Below the pieces are notes generated by a model, which was given only the letters and a program-made list of their open reading frames with translations, did no database searches and was not told the DNA's origin. Of a DNA stretch of 64,000 nucleotides, positions 1-11,824 are shown in pieces. Made by a program: the position numbers and the translations under genes. The stretch lies in assembly GCA_029204225.1 (NCBI GenBank), contig CM055095.1, positions 67,481,940-67,545,939 of the forward strand. Direction: 5' to 3'. Source of the stretch: Diphasiastrum complanatum. Lineage: Eukaryota > Streptophyta > Lycopodiopsida > Lycopodiales > Lycopodiaceae. Position 1 is the first letter of the stretch. Each line of letters starts with the position of its first letter.

Positions 1-1676
1 CAAAGGGTTTACATGCTATGGGACAAGTAGGTTTTCGCGCTGGCTACTCCATGACTGACCAAATATTCATCCTGAGATGTATTATTGAGGAGGCCAAGTT
101 CATGAAGCAGAGGGTTTATTGTTGCTTTGTGGACTTCCGCAAAGTCTTTGATTATGTTTCGAGACACCTTTTACTCCAGCGCCTGGCATCACTTGGCTTT
201 TCTCTCGGGAGATCATTGCTGCTATCATCACATTGTATGAGAGAGTGTTGGTTTGCTTTCGGGATGGTGATGGATGGTCCTCTTATATTCATAGTACAAT
301 GGATGTCCTTTGTCCCCTACTCTCTTTGCTCTATACATTGACGATTTTGAGCGGATTATTGGGGAAGAGGGTGGAGATGGCTGTCTATTAGCAATTATTG
401 TTATCCCTATTTTACTATATGCGGATGATGTGATACTACTATCGAGATCAGCATTGGGACTTCAGCGGCACCTTGATGCTTTATATACTTTGTGTCAAAC
501 ATGGGGTTTGATGGTGAACATTGGTAAGACTAAGGTCATGGTGTTCAACACCAATCGGCAGAATATGAGAGACACGGTGTTTTATTATGATGGGCAGCCA
601 GTGGAGATAGTAGCCTCTTATACATACCTGGGTGTCCTTTTTACGGGTCCATTGCTCACTTTTAGACCAGCTACATTGACTAGGGTCCGCAAGGGGCACT
701 TTGCTCGTCCAGATGGAGAGATTTTCCTCTATTTACTACGTACATGATCCTGATACGCGCTGTTGCCTATTTTCTATTACTGTCTCTCCAGTTGCTCTAT
801 ATTCAGTGGAGACGTGGTGTCCAGGCTTATCCAGTGATACTATATTTTGGATTATGACATTCATTCATAGAGTCTCAGAGCTTGATTCATCTAGATACAT
901 GGCTACAGCTTTCACATCCTCTCGCACTCTGGCTAGTCAGCAGGCTAAGTCCTCATGCTTTCAGTGTGTTTCTGACCTTTTGAGTAGGTGGGGTTTATCT
1001 ATATCTGATCTCCCAAATGGGACACGCGCGTTTATTCGCCAGCAGATTTACAGGGCTTACATTCACACTGTCTGGTCTCACCCAGATCCATCACAGGTCA
1101 AGCTTCATTTCTACCACACTCATCTTCTTCAGCTTGACCCATTCGTCTGGTTATTTATCTCAGACGTTATCTTTCGGCCTACGCTACCGTATTGGTCAGC
1201 TTAGGGTCTCTTCTCACCAGCTTGCTATTGAGATAGGCAGATACATAGACACACCTCGACCACTACGGATTTGTCAGTGCTGCTCTTTACAGGAGATTGA
1301 GGATGAGTTCCACTTCATTTTCAGATGTCCAGCCTACTATGAGATCAGAGGCAGATACCATTGCTTATACAGAGATACTCCACTTACACTTGGTTTTTTC
1401 CTTGCCTACTCAGATGCGAGATGTGTTGGTTTGCTACTATGAGAGATGTTTACTTTGAGATCTTCTCTTTTATCGGATGCTTCTGATGTGGATCATAGCC
1501 AGTCACACATTACGCGCTTTTCCCAAAAGAGAGATAGAGATGAGATTTTTGACCGTGAGATAGGCATTCCAGTGCGACGACCGAAGCTCCAGCGTCCTCC
1601 TCGCTCCTCCAGATTTAGGGCTCTTCACCAGAGGCCTCACTTGAGGCCAGCACCTGCTTCTCACCATATCACATAG
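1..1676 (+). pseudogene. LINE ORF2 pseudogene (RT and C-terminal domain)
   Basis: Broken ORF2 of the LINE above. Frame shifts occur near 230-310, where the CPLSP-type motif region has moved frame, near 690-700, and before about 1200; a TGA lies at 1440. The YADD catalytic box is intact, but no continuous protein can be made. In the intact family this protein would be the endonuclease/reverse transcriptase that copies LINE RNA at the target site. Confidence 0.8.
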
Positions 1677-1930
1677 TTTTTTGTGTCCACTTAGCTAGCT
1701 AGTTAACTTATATCAGTCTTCTCTTTCCCTCTGCATAGCTGGTCGTTAAGCTACTGCTATTGTACCCTCGACAGAGCTGGAGGTTAAGCTTTGGTTTTCT
1801 TACTGTTTTTTATCTGGTTTAGCTTATAGGAATAAGTCCTACGTGGACAATGCTCCTGTCTGATGTACTTTTTATTTGTCTTATGTGCCCATGGGCACTT
1901 GATAGACATTAATATAATTCTAATTCTAGT
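1..1930 (+). mobile_element. LINE copy, 5' cut by window edge: RT to 3' end
   Basis: Non-LTR retrotransposon copy whose first part lies outside the window. Conceptual frames give RT motifs in order: [33 protein letters not shown], the catalytic LLYADDVILL (about 405-440) and [15 protein letters not shown]-terminal zinc-knuckle-like motif follows (CQCC...HFIFRC, about 1270-1330), then a basic tail. The copy ends in a short hairpin and a TC-rich tail. The reading frame changes several times, so it is a decayed copy. It is one member of the family described at 32.5-37.6 kb. Confidence 0.85.
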
Positions 1931-1947
1931 TCTCTCTCTCTCTCTCT
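1885..1947 (+). repeat. LINE 3' hairpin plus (TC)n tail, diverged form
   Basis: GTGCC-CATG-GGCAC (1885-1898) is a perfect 5-bp hairpin. It is followed by AGACATTAATATAA, similar to the AGACATTAATAAAG of other copies, and then (TC)n at 1930-1947. The position and layout match the ATGCC-TTTT-GGCAT hairpin of the other LINE copies in the window. Confidence 0.7.
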
Positions 1948-2290
1948 ATGTCGCATTGATGATTCGGGAGATGTCAGACTTGAGGAGGAGGAGACTAGAT
2001 CCTGATACACACTCCTTGGTACAGTTGAGCATCAGTGAGTGCATATCCCGTTGGAGACAGAGATCCAACGTATCCATAGGCTACGATTCAGATGGAGAGG
2101 CCGAGATTCCAGATTCTTCCATACATCGGCAGAAGAGACCATGTCGACGGCCAGAGAGACAGTCAGCCATTAGGCCCCAGCCCAGATGGACACGGCAGCA
2201 GAGATGACATCGACAACCTACCTGACGGTAGAGGTCCATGGCACACCCAGTGACACCTTCACAGCATACCATCCTGTAATAGATCCTAAC
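1948..2290 (+). mobile_element. 5'-truncated LINE 3' fragment joined at the (TC)n tail
   Basis: Immediately after the (TC)n the frame reads YVALMIREM, which corresponds to the ALMIREMF block near the C-terminus of LINE ORF2 (about 36,995-37,020). A basic region, DSDGEAEIPDSS and RPERQSAIRPQPRW follow. This is therefore a second LINE copy, 5'-truncated and starting at the microsatellite tail of the first. Its 3' boundary is approximate. Confidence 0.6.
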
Positions 2291-2331
2291 ATCACAATAG
2301 GGCAAACACTAACTGATCCACCCAACCTTGC

Positions 2332-3410
2332 CTACTCCCTGATATAGAGTAAGCCCCTCCTAGCCCAGTGTGAGGACTGGTAGCATGCAACTGCCAAGTG
2401 TCGGCCACTTGGCACTGACGTGGCCGACTGCAGTTCATGTGGAGGTTGCTGAGGATCCAATGGGAGAACTAGAACACTGTCCCCTACCAGATTTTCTGAT
2501 CTGGTTAAGGCTTTTCGTAACTGACTTACATGAAAGACTGGAAAAACCTTACTACTGTGTGGGAGTTCTAGTTCATAGGTGACCTCGCCTAGTCTCCTAC
2601 TGATGGTAAAGGGACCGCAATACCTAGGAGACAACTTAGCACACACTCCTGATTTGAGGGTTTTAGAGTCAACTGGAACTCTCAAGTAGACTTTCTCACC
2701 AGCGGAGAATGGCACATCCCGTCTGTGTGGATCTGCATAATTCCTGGCTCGATCCTGGGACTGCCTAATGCTACGCTTCTCTAGAAAGTTTCTGGCTGCT
2801 TCAACTTTTTCTTGTTTAAACCCTACAGCTGTGGGTGAGCGTGGTTGAAAACCGTACATCAGCATAAATGGGCTGTATCCCGTAGCTGAATGTTTGGTAC
2901 TGTTGTAAGCAAACTCTAATATCGAGAGATACTCCTCCCAATTAGTCTGCTTCTTGCTGACGTATGCACGAAGCATATCCTCCAGCACCTGATTTACCCT
3001 CTCTGTTTGACCGTCCCTCTGTGGATGGTCGATGGTACTCATATAAAGTTTAGTATGGAGATGATGGAATACCAAAAAATTTCCATTAAACTTATTGTCC
3101 CGGTCGCTGAAGGTAGACCGTACAATTTAAATAGCCCGTCTACAAACAACCTCACTAACTCTGGAGCTCTAACGGTTGTTTTGGTCGGAATAAAATGAGC
3201 CATTTTGGTCAGACGGTCAAGTGTGACCCATATAGCGTCATTACCCTTTTGGGTTTTAGGCAGGCCTACTATAAAATCCATGGAGATACTCTCCCATTTA
3301 CCAGCTGGTATTTCTAAGGGCTGCAACAACCCTCCTGCCTTTAAACGCTCTGCTTTGTTTACTTGACATTTCTGGCAACTGGTTACATACTGTTGGACGT
3401 CCTTTTTCAT
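2332..3410 (-). pseudogene. Ty3/gypsy integrase, frameshifted
   Basis: The minus-strand frame 3410-3039 holds the end of the HHCC region (SCQKCQVNKAERLK), the first core Asp (SMDFIVGLP) and LDRLTKMAHFIP. After a frame break near 3,115 the second frame supplies SDRDNKF, HPQRDGQTERVNQ (catalytic Glu region), EFAYNSTKHSATG and the GPY/F-like FPVFHVSQLRKAL. It is inactive because of the frame shift. Confidence 0.85.
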
Positions 3411-3518
3411 ACTGGGCCAGAAAAATTGCCTACGAAGAAGCTCATAGGTCTTCTGTATGCCTGGGTGTCCCGCACTAGGATTGTCATGACATTCATATAG
3501 GACCTGCTGCCTATAATC

Positions 3519-4226
3519 CTATGAATTGGGGACACATACTCTATCTCTATAGAGCAAGTACTCGTCCTGAATGGAATACTGTTTCCATTTGAATCCTTGA
3601 GTCAACTGACCCTCAACCACTGGGGTTTGCTTGGGTACTACAGGCTCAGAATCCTCAACGTCATCTGACGTATACTCGGATTCATCATCATCCTCAACAG
3701 AAGCTGCCATATTCTTGGACGAACTGGCACCAGCCCCGGGAACTGGTTCTGGAGTCTGTAACTGTCTGCTTTGGACTGAGTTCCAGATAGTAGAGAAGAA
3801 TGCATCATGCTGGCACTTCCCTCTCAAGGACTCGAGTAACTCATTACGAATCTGAGTAAAACTCAGCTCGTTTATCATAGGCATTCTGCTAAGGGCATCT
3901 GCTACTGTATTGGATTTCCCCCGTCTATATCTGATAGACATATCAAACTCTTGCATCAACTTTGCCCAACGAGCTTGCCGACCTCTAAGCTCAGGTTGAT
4001 TGCAAAGGTATCTGAGACTTTCATGGTTTGTCAGGACCTCAAAGTTAGCACCATACAAATAATGCCTCCAAGTCTTAAGGGCATGGACTATAGAAAAGAG
4101 TTCCTTTTCATAGGCACTGTACCTAGTCTGAGCTGGCTCGAGTTTTTTACTCTCGAACGCAACTGGTCGTCCACCCTGAGTTAGCACAGCACCAACTGCA
4201 AAGTCGCTAGCATCTGTTTCGACCAC
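3519..4226 (-). pseudogene. Ty3/gypsy RNase H and linker
   Basis: The frame starts with VETDASDFAVGAVL, the RNase H first active-site motif. It continues with EKELFSIVHALKTWRHYL and TNHESLRYL, where the usual TDH is TNH, then the tether ARWAKLMQEFDMSIRYRRGKSN and DALSRMP. An acidic stretch (DDDESEYTSDDVEDSE) precedes the integrase region. A frame break at about 4,226 separates it from the RT. Confidence 0.85.
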
Positions 4227-4864
4227 AAATGGCTAACTGGGGTCGACGACTTTAAAACTGGTGCTGTAGCTAAGGCTGTTTTGAGAGCATCAAAGCTCTC
4301 CTGCTGTGCGGACTCCCAAATGAACTCCTTTCCCTTCCCCTTAAGAAGACTTGTCATGGAAACTGCTATCTGAGCATATTCCTTGACAAATCGTTTGTAA
4401 TATCCCGCCAAACCAAGAAAGATCTGTAGTTCCAAAATATTCTGAGGTCTCAGCCAACTGAGTATGGCTTAACCTTATTCGGGTCCATCTTAATCCCATT
4501 TGACGAGATAATGTGACCCAAATATGCTACTTCTTCAACGAAGAATTCACACTTGGATTGTTTAGCATAAAGCTTATCCTTTCTGAGCAGTCGAAACACC
4601 TTTCTGAGGTGTTTTAGATGCTCCTTCCTCGTTTTGCTGTAGACGAGGATGTCATTTAAAAATACGACTACAAACTTACTACGGACTTTATGAGATCCCA
4701 ATCTGAGGTCTACTGAAAAATTTAGCCCCATCGAGCTGATCAAACAACTTGTCTGCCCGAGGCATAGGGTACTTATTCTTTATTGTGACTTTATTGAGGG
4801 CTCTGTAATCTACCTAAAGACGCATAGACCCCTCTTTCTTTTTCACCAATAGGACTGGTGAGGC
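4181..4864 (-). pseudogene. Ty3/gypsy reverse transcriptase, disrupted
   Basis: Two frames carry RT: 4743-4450 has FLNDILVYSKTRKEH and AYLGHIISSNGI, and 4435-4181 has the connection region FLGLAGYYKRFV. The catalytic box normally reads FxDDILVYS; here the first Asp is Asn (FLND), so the polymerase site is damaged. Sequence between about 4,743 and 4,864 contains stops and lacks a clean palm region. Confidence 0.85.
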
Positions 4865-6230
4865 CTATGGTGAACTACTGGTTTGAATTTGGCCTTTCCC
4901 AAGATAATCTGTTAACTGCCTAGATATTTCTTCATCCTCTGTTCGGCTGACCCGATACGGAGGTTTAGAAACAGGTGCTGTACCTGGTACTAGGTTTATT
5001 ACATGATCTACCTCTTTGCTAGGTGGCAAACCATGTGGCAAATCTTCAGGAAAAACATCTTTAAATCTAGACAATAAAGTTTCTAATTTACTGATTTTCT
5101 GCTGTATAGAACTAGAACTAGAAACTTTAGGAATAAACTGAGAGTCACATAAGAATACCTGATGGTCGTCGTCTCCGATTAGCTGACAGAGCTCTGAATT
5201 GCAGACCATAGGGCTGTTGGGAACATCATGCTCCCCATGCAACTGGATCTCTCGGCCTTTATGCTGAAAGCTGAGGGTGTTCTCCTGATAATTTTTGTGG
5301 AGGGAAGGTCCTAAACTGTAGATCCAATCTCTCCCGAGAACAGAGTCTGTGCGATCCAGGTGCATTATCTGAAAGTTTATTTCATCTTGGTACCCCTGAA
5401 TACCAAGATTCAAGTTACTACTTACCATAGTTTCCCAGATTTTTTTATCTTCACCCTTAGCTAGTGAAACTATGTACCTATGCTGACTAGGTACTTCTGG
5501 TAGTTTAAGTTTTTTAACCAGGGTGTAGTTGATGAAATTATGGGTTGCCCCATCATCAACCATAACTCTTACTGACTGGTTACCAACTTTCCCATGCATA
5601 CGTACTAGGTCATGCGGCCCAAAGCTGAAGGGTCTCGCTAGCATTGCAGAGGTTAGCTGACAACAATGTTCATGATCTTCATGATACACTTTGATCTCGG
5701 AAGCTGCCGAGTCACTGGGGAAACTTACAGTCTGAACAAGATGAACTTGTTTCTTATCTTTTTTATCTTTTTTAGTGAAAGGCCCCTTGGGACACTGTCT
5801 GACTGTGTGTCCCTTGCCCATACACAGAAAGCACAAACGTTCTTGTTTGGCTTTCTCAAAATCTTCTGGTTTTAAGGGCTGTATGAGTGAAGGGCGTTTC
5901 TGAGGAGCTTCACCTTTAAATTTATCTTCTTTCCTTCTTTTTAAAAATTTCTTTTTAAATTGAAAGTCTTTCTGAGGAGGCTGCTCAGAAAGAGGCTGCT
6001 GTCTTGCCCTCTTCCTACCCACTGAATCATCATAGATTTGAGCATATTTGAGAGCTTGCTCAAAGGTAGTAGGCGAGTTTCTCTGGACCTCTACTTTATA
6101 TTCATCTTTGAGGCCTCGGACAAGCCCTCTGATTTTCTAATAATCATCCATATTTTTAATTTTTAAAATTGCCACCACTTCTTCCAGGCTGATAGGCATC
6201 ATGATATTCGATTCTAGGCTGCTGGACCCT
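4865..6230 (-). pseudogene. Ty3/gypsy gag-protease and RT N-terminus
   Basis: The open frame at 4865-6022 encodes a Lys-rich gag tail, a CCHC knuckle (CFLCMGKGHTVRQC), an aspartic protease with VDDGATHNFIN, and the RT entry region (VPGTAPVSKPPYRVS). Gag sequence continues upstream to about 6,230 (FEQALKYAQIYDDS) but a stop interrupts it near 6,136. In the family, gag packages the RNA and the protease matures the polyprotein. This copy is partial at its N-terminus. Confidence 0.85.
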
Positions 6231-6289
6231 GACTGGGCCAACCATCTTTAGGCATTATATTTGCAGTTATTGTTTTATAGATGATTGAG

Positions 6290-6867
6290 CTTTAAGCTCC
6301 TACTCTATGAGAGGGTTTTGGGCTGTTTTCGTCATGGCAGTGGCATTTCTGAGCAGATCTGGAGCACTATTGGGGTTAAGCAGGGATGCTCTCTCTCTCT
6401 CACCAGTTCTCTTTGGATTATATATTGACGAACTAGAGCAGGTCATCTCTCCGTGTGGTGGGGACGGTTGTCGGCTTGGAGACATTCTGATTGCCATCCT
6501 TCTCTATGTGGATGATGTGGTACTAGTCTCCCGTACCAGAGAGGGATTACAGAGACAGTTGGACTGCTTACACACCTTTTGTACTTAGTGGGGTTTAGGG
6601 GTGAACCTCTCGAAGAACAAAGCTATGGTCTTCAATACCTCTCGGGCTTTTATGCAGCGCCAGGAGCTTACCTTTGATGGACAGTCCCTAGAGGTGGTCT
6701 CTTCATACACTTACCTAGGTGTGCTCTTCTCTGGTCCTACCTTCAGTATGAGACAGGCGGCTACTTCTAGTCTTGGGAAGTGACACTCTTCCCTAGTCCA
6801 GCTGGAGAGATTCTGCTTCCGTAAGTCTATTTGAGATGCCCCTTTTGGCATGGAAAAGACTTTAATA

Positions 6868-6899
<32 letters not shown>
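6290..6899 (+). mobile_element. LINE fragment: RT core fused to 3' end
   Basis: A 5'-truncated copy starting in RT (LYERVLGCF). It has LFGLYIDELEQV, an intact LLYVDDVVLVSR box (about 6,500-6,535), [14 protein letters not shown] and [11 protein letters not shown]. At about 6,832 the ORF2 sequence is cut and joined directly to the 3' hairpin, ATTAATAAAG-like sequence and (CT)n (6,871-6,899), so the C-terminal domain is deleted. A TAG lies at about 6,588. Confidence 0.8.
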
Positions 6900-6902
<3 letters not shown>

Positions 6903-7102
6903 CTTGTGTTCAATTTTTGCAGCTATTTTGCTCCCAGTTATGGACAATTGGCACTTTGTAGTTTACAGTTATATTACTCATTTCTCTTCTATGCATAGTT
7001 TTTTCTTGGAGACGTTTATATATGCTCCCATGATTTCCACATCCTTGACATGTACTCCTTTTGGTCTTATATGCCTTTTGGCATGGAAAAGACATTAATA
7101 AA

Positions 7103-7151
<49 letters not shown>
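6900..7151 (+). mobile_element. LINE 3'-UTR module with its own hairpin and (CT)n tail
   Basis: Directly after the previous (CT)n comes a 3'-UTR-only copy. It shares the GACAATTGGCACTTTGTAGT to TTTTCTTGGAGACG stretch with the 3' UTR at 41,200-41,280. It has the hairpin ATGCC-TTTT-GGCAT at 7071-7084, then GACATTAATAAAG and (CT)n at 7107-7151. It is a second tandem unit joined at a microsatellite. Confidence 0.8.
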
Positions 7152-7152
<1 letters not shown>

Positions 7153-8600
7153 GCTCAAAATGAATGTTTCACGGTTCGCTGGAATTTGGCTGCCAAAAGC
7201 TTATGCTTTGTCTCGTGGAAGTTTGAGAAGTCTAATGGACCGCTCGAGACTGTTGGTAAAGCCTCTTGGGGTGCATGCAGAGCAATTTGGTGTTTTTGAG
7301 CACATGCCTCTAGAAAAAGTGCTCCCTCCTACATATTTTTTGCACTCTCTGTACTCACATGTGTAAAGCTTAGGTGGTAGGGTGACATGGCAATCATCTC
7401 AGAAACATGCCTACCCTCTGTAATGTGCTTTACAGCGACCAATTTGGTGCACTGTAGCTCAAGTTATGGCCGTTTGAAGTTTTGCTGTGAGTAAAATTTG
7501 CAAAAAACGCAAATTGTTTTAATGCATGTCTACTTTGTTCCCAACTTTATGGTACTGTGCTTGTGGAAATTGGTTACATGGCGATTATGTGAGTGATCTG
7601 ACATGCATGGTAGATCTACGGTTGTTTTGAGTGGTTACACGCATGTACTTTGACGCTTTTAGCATAGGCCAGTGGAAGTGGCTAATGGATTCTATAAAAA
7701 ATGAGTTTTACATAAAAATTCCATAATGACATTTTGTAACTGATGTCGTATGCTTTGCATGCTAGTCTGACATTGGATTAGTGACATCCAGAATCGAACA
7801 ATATATTGATTTATCGATTTCGATTGCCTTTTATACTAACAAGATTTTTGTCATAATTTTTGAGTTACGTAAAATTATTATTATTATTTCTTTTTGTCAA
7901 GATTTCAGTTTTTCTACTTTATCTATGGAATGAACTTAGATTAGTGAAATGACCATATTGAAGATTTTGTTCAGTTGGATTTGGTTATAGTGTTTTCACT
8001 AAAGTTAAGCTATTTCCCGCTTATAGATGACTCAAAGAAAAGACTGAAGAAACTGCAAATTCTCGCAAATTTGCCAGAACAATGGGTACTGTGATGACAT
8101 TTTAAGTTCTGGAGCCGAATTACTCCCAAATAGAGAATTAGAATGAATTTTTTTTCTTTTTCTATTAAATTTCAAAGTTGGCTAAATTTTGAAGTTAATG
8201 GTTGTTTTTGCTAGGACATTTATAATTGATTTTAATCATTAGAAATGGATCAGGCAAAAGCTTGTCCAAGATACTTGTAAAATCTGAACCTAAAATTGCT
8301 TGATAATATGGAATGGCCAGACAGAGTGAAATTTGAATGAGGATTCGACTCTTTATCTAGACAAATTCTTTTTGTTGGATACGATATAGGGGTTGTTGAA
8401 ATCTAATTTGAGGGGTTTCACATTCATGTAATTTCATATTTAGAGTTTGACAGTTCCTAAATGTAAATGGAGTAATGCCAAGCCGGTTAATGAAAAGGAA
8501 AACGGTCCAATTTTTTGATTGGCAAAGTTTTTAAATGATAGGAATTGTTTAAAGTTAAAAAATTTGTTTCATGAGTTTAATCCTATGGTTGAGTATAGGC
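7152..8600 (+). repeat. LTR-type repeat relic, diverged
   Basis: Noncoding. The part at about 7,410-7,480 (GTGCTTTACAGCGACCAATT, CACTGTAGC, caagttatgg) resembles 23,840-23,900 (TGCTTTACAGAGTCCAATTT, CTGTAGC, acttatgatc). At that second locus the sequence leads into a gypsy gag start, so this stretch may be a gypsy LTR or leader. The boundaries and the remainder of the block are uncertain. Confidence 0.35.
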
Positions 8601-8880
8601 AAAAGTTTAGTTTAGTGCTATTATGCATTTATGTGGATGATTTTTGCGTATTCAACCCAGTTATAGGATAACTTGTTCATGGAAAACAAATGTTTTAGAC
8701 TTTTTTCTACGATAATTCATTTTGCATTTACTATATCTCTTTGAACCTTCTTTGTGCCTTAGACGAATGAGATTTTTAGGGGACTGAAAATTCCAAGGCG
8801 GGAGGTAGTGGGGACATTAGGGATAGTAAGTGGGCTTTGAAAATGTATTTTGTAGCTTAGAAGCCCGTTTTGACCAAATG

Positions 8881-9520
8881 GGTCGAAACATTCTGTTCCG
8901 TCCGTTCCGGAACGTACTGGGTCGGAACGTTTTTTTAAAGAAAGAAGAACCAGATCAAAATGCCACCTGCTGGACGTGATCTTCAGAACTGGCGATCTTT
9001 CTTCTTGATAATATATAGAGGGACGCTTTATAATGCATTGAGGGACGCTACAGTTCACAAATCGATTTGAAATTGAGGGCTTCTAAGTAAGAAACTATCA
9101 AATCAATTTCTGATCTGTAAGCATTTGCTTTGTTTTGGACAATCCTGAGTCAATCAGTCGTTTGAATTTTGAGGCCCGGCCCAGGAGTTTCTGTATAATC
9201 CTAATGCAATCGAATCAATGCATCAGCATAAATCCGCTAGATATTTGAAACGGGTTTGTTCCTCAATCTGATTATCTGATTACTACGTTTTTCCGCAGAT
9301 TCCCAGCAAAATCCGTATATTGACACCTGCCTCGATGCTCAGTCTTAAACTGTGGTGACACACACCGATTGCCTGTATTTGGTTGCCCGTTGTCTATCAA
9401 CTCTCAGGATATGGTTTTTTTTTTCTTTGTAAAAAAACGTATTTTTTTAATTTTTTTTGGGAGTCCCGTTCCAGATGGGAACGCGTTCTGGAACGGAACG
9501 CATTCTGTTCCGGGCAATTA
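8881..9520. repeat. Segment bounded by GGAACG-rich palindromic ends
   Basis: The left end (8,881-8,936) contains CATTCTGTTCCG and GTTCCGGAAC next to a T-run. The right end (9,461-9,517) contains GAACGCGTTC and CATTCTGTTCCG after a T-run. The layout, a palindrome-rich end beside a homopolymer tract, recurs at 18.4, 44.2 and 48.4 kb. No coding sequence. Class unknown. Confidence 0.35.
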
Positions 9521-9949
9521 AGTTTTGTAGTTGGGGTATTTGGAAAATCACAAAGTCATGTGTTGATCTTGTATATCCATCTGAAAGGCATGCTAGTGAT
9601 CCAAGTGAATGGACTTTCCAATCTTTGGTAGTGAAGGATATCTTCCTACAAGGATTAAAGGACAACTAGATGGATCAATGGATCTCTAGAAAAGTCAGAT
9701 CATGAGGTCAAGGATCTTTTTGGAGGGAAAGTTGATGGTATGGGACATCAATAATCCCAAAGGGGTATTGTTTAGAACAAATACTTGCAGAGTTAACAGA
9801 TCTTTTCATGGGAAATTTATTTGTTAACTTAGAAATGATTTTGATAAGAATCTAAAGTTGTACTAGTACAATTGAGATCTGCACCTGGTCATTTGAGATT
9901 TTTGAATCATTGACAATTAACTTGATTGGTTGGTTACTCATGGATAAAG

Positions 9950-11820
9950 TTACTTGCTTAAACAAGCAGTGTGAAAATAATTCACCAAAAATTGTTTGTT
10001 TTGATTTATCTTGATTGTAAGACGCATGGTTTGTGAGTCATTTCTCAATCGAGAAATAGATTCAGTTTATTAGTGATTGCATCCCAGAGAGCTCAGTTGG
10101 ATGACGAATCATAATGATTCCAAGAATGACAACTGAATTTATATGGAATTCAGTAGAACTTTGGGTATCTAGATTCAATCCTAGATAGTAATCCAAAGTT
10201 TTTGTAGTTGAAGATAGTGATTAGTGCCTTTTTGATTTTCCTTCTGTCTTTAATTAGCTGTTGCATATCGAACTTGGATAACTCGCATTTTTGTTGAGAT
10301 TCCGGGGTGAAGGAATATTCTTAAATCCAATATGTTTTCGTAGTGAAAAAGGTTTTAGAATGATTCTTATATTTCTTGAGTTAGGGTGGACATATACTCC
10401 AGTATCCCTTAATGATTAAGTATCGTCTTCTATTCTAGTGAATTATGATTGACGAATCATAAGGATCTAAATATTTGTGATTGATGAAACATAAATAGGT
10501 ACTTGATTATTATCTGAGGATTATAAGGAAATGTGACGATTCTTATGTATGATGAGTAATTCTCGATCTATTGAGTGAGTCAAGAATTAGATCAGTAATT
10601 TGTAAATCTAAAATTCTATACTTCAGTAACTTGAGAATGTTTGTGTCTCATAGGCATTCTCATAAAGTAAACTGTTTTCACTTGTGGAGAGTTTGTTTAG
10701 TGTTCTGCTACAAATTATAGTCTGTAATTGCTTGTGTATGGTTTCCAAACTAGATCTCCGGTTGTTATAGGGGACAGACAAATCTAATAGGATTAAATGA
10801 TTGCTATTTTGTTGCATGAGATATAGAAACAAGGGCATTTAACTCAAGAGAGTATCTAGGATACTCAGAGTTGAGCTTAAATAATTTTTTTATCTTGATG
10901 GATCTCCTAGAGATTCTAGTTGGGTGAACTATTATACCTTAGAATTTTGGATGCTCTAAGAGTATTTGTACCGAGAAGCATTTATGAATTATCTACAAGA
11001 AATTGTGGATAGTTTCAGATTGTAATTGCTAGTTTTTTTTTTAACTTTGATCTTCCGAGTTAGGTAATATTTCACCCAGTGATTCATGTAAATTGTTTTA
11101 CATGCAGGTGATGTTACTAACTTATAGAGAGCGAAACCCGAAGGAAAAAATTTATCGCTTAGTGTACTTTCCAAATGTACTCTAGAGCAGAGATAAACAT
11201 TTGGAATATTTTTCAATCTTTGAGTACTAGTTTGATATTTGAAGTCAGACTAAGGATAATGATTTTATGGGTGAATATTAAAAGTTAAAGAAATGGTTTT
11301 TGGTTTTCTTTCCTGTTCTGAGGACAGGACCTGTTCAACGGGAGAAGAATGTTACTTCCACGTTGTGTATATAGAATTCAGCATAATCCTACACTTGGAT
11401 ACACGGTACTCCAGTAGTTGAGATTATTGGTTACACCTGAACCAGGCCAGAAATGTAATTGATAACCTTGTGAGGACCCAGTCACACATCTTATGACATG
11501 TCGAGCTGTTGCATGGGTTAAGACGGCTATTGGAATGGTGTAGAGTATCAATAGTAATGAAAAGCATGTATGGGAATATTTTGGGTTTGCATGGGCACAT
11601 GCACAGGTAAAGTATGGCTATTTTCTCTAGGAGAAACTCGCCCTATTCCCATTCCAGTTATATGATTTCATTGCCAGGATCCTATCTCTACACTTGCATC
11701 CTATCCTATGGCACGGGGGTGAGGTTATTGGAGATCGATCTATATCTTCTCACTGGTTGGGAGGTTTGGCTCCACTATCATTCCTTTGTGTGTGTCTTGT
11801 AAGCAGGATCTTGGAGGTGC
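9950..11820 (+). repeat. Long noncoding dispersed repeat, copy A (LTR-like)
   Basis: By eye this stretch matches the reverse complement of 62,580-64,000 over most of its length. Shared blocks include ATTATGATTGACGAATCATA (about 10,442), CATATACTCCAGTATCC (about 10,392), the TTCACCCAGTGATTCATGTAAA region (about 11,070) and TTGGGAGGTTTGGCTCCA near 11,757. It has no coding capacity. The length and the promoter-like end seen in copy B suggest a long LTR or solo LTR, but no terminal TG/CA pair was fixed. Confidence 0.55.
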
Positions 11821-11824
11821 TTCT

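Larger units (their letters stand above)
2332..6230 (-). mobile_element. Ty3/gypsy retrotransposon remnant without visible LTRs
   Basis: On the minus strand, from high to low coordinate, the order is gag zinc knuckle, aspartic protease, reverse transcriptase, RNase H, integrase zinc region, integrase core and GPY/F-like module. That is the Ty3/gypsy order. I see no LTR at either end: the right side runs into a LINE fragment near 6,290 and the left side into another near 2,300. Several frame shifts and stops show it is dead. No clear chromodomain follows the GPY/F region. Confidence 0.9.
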
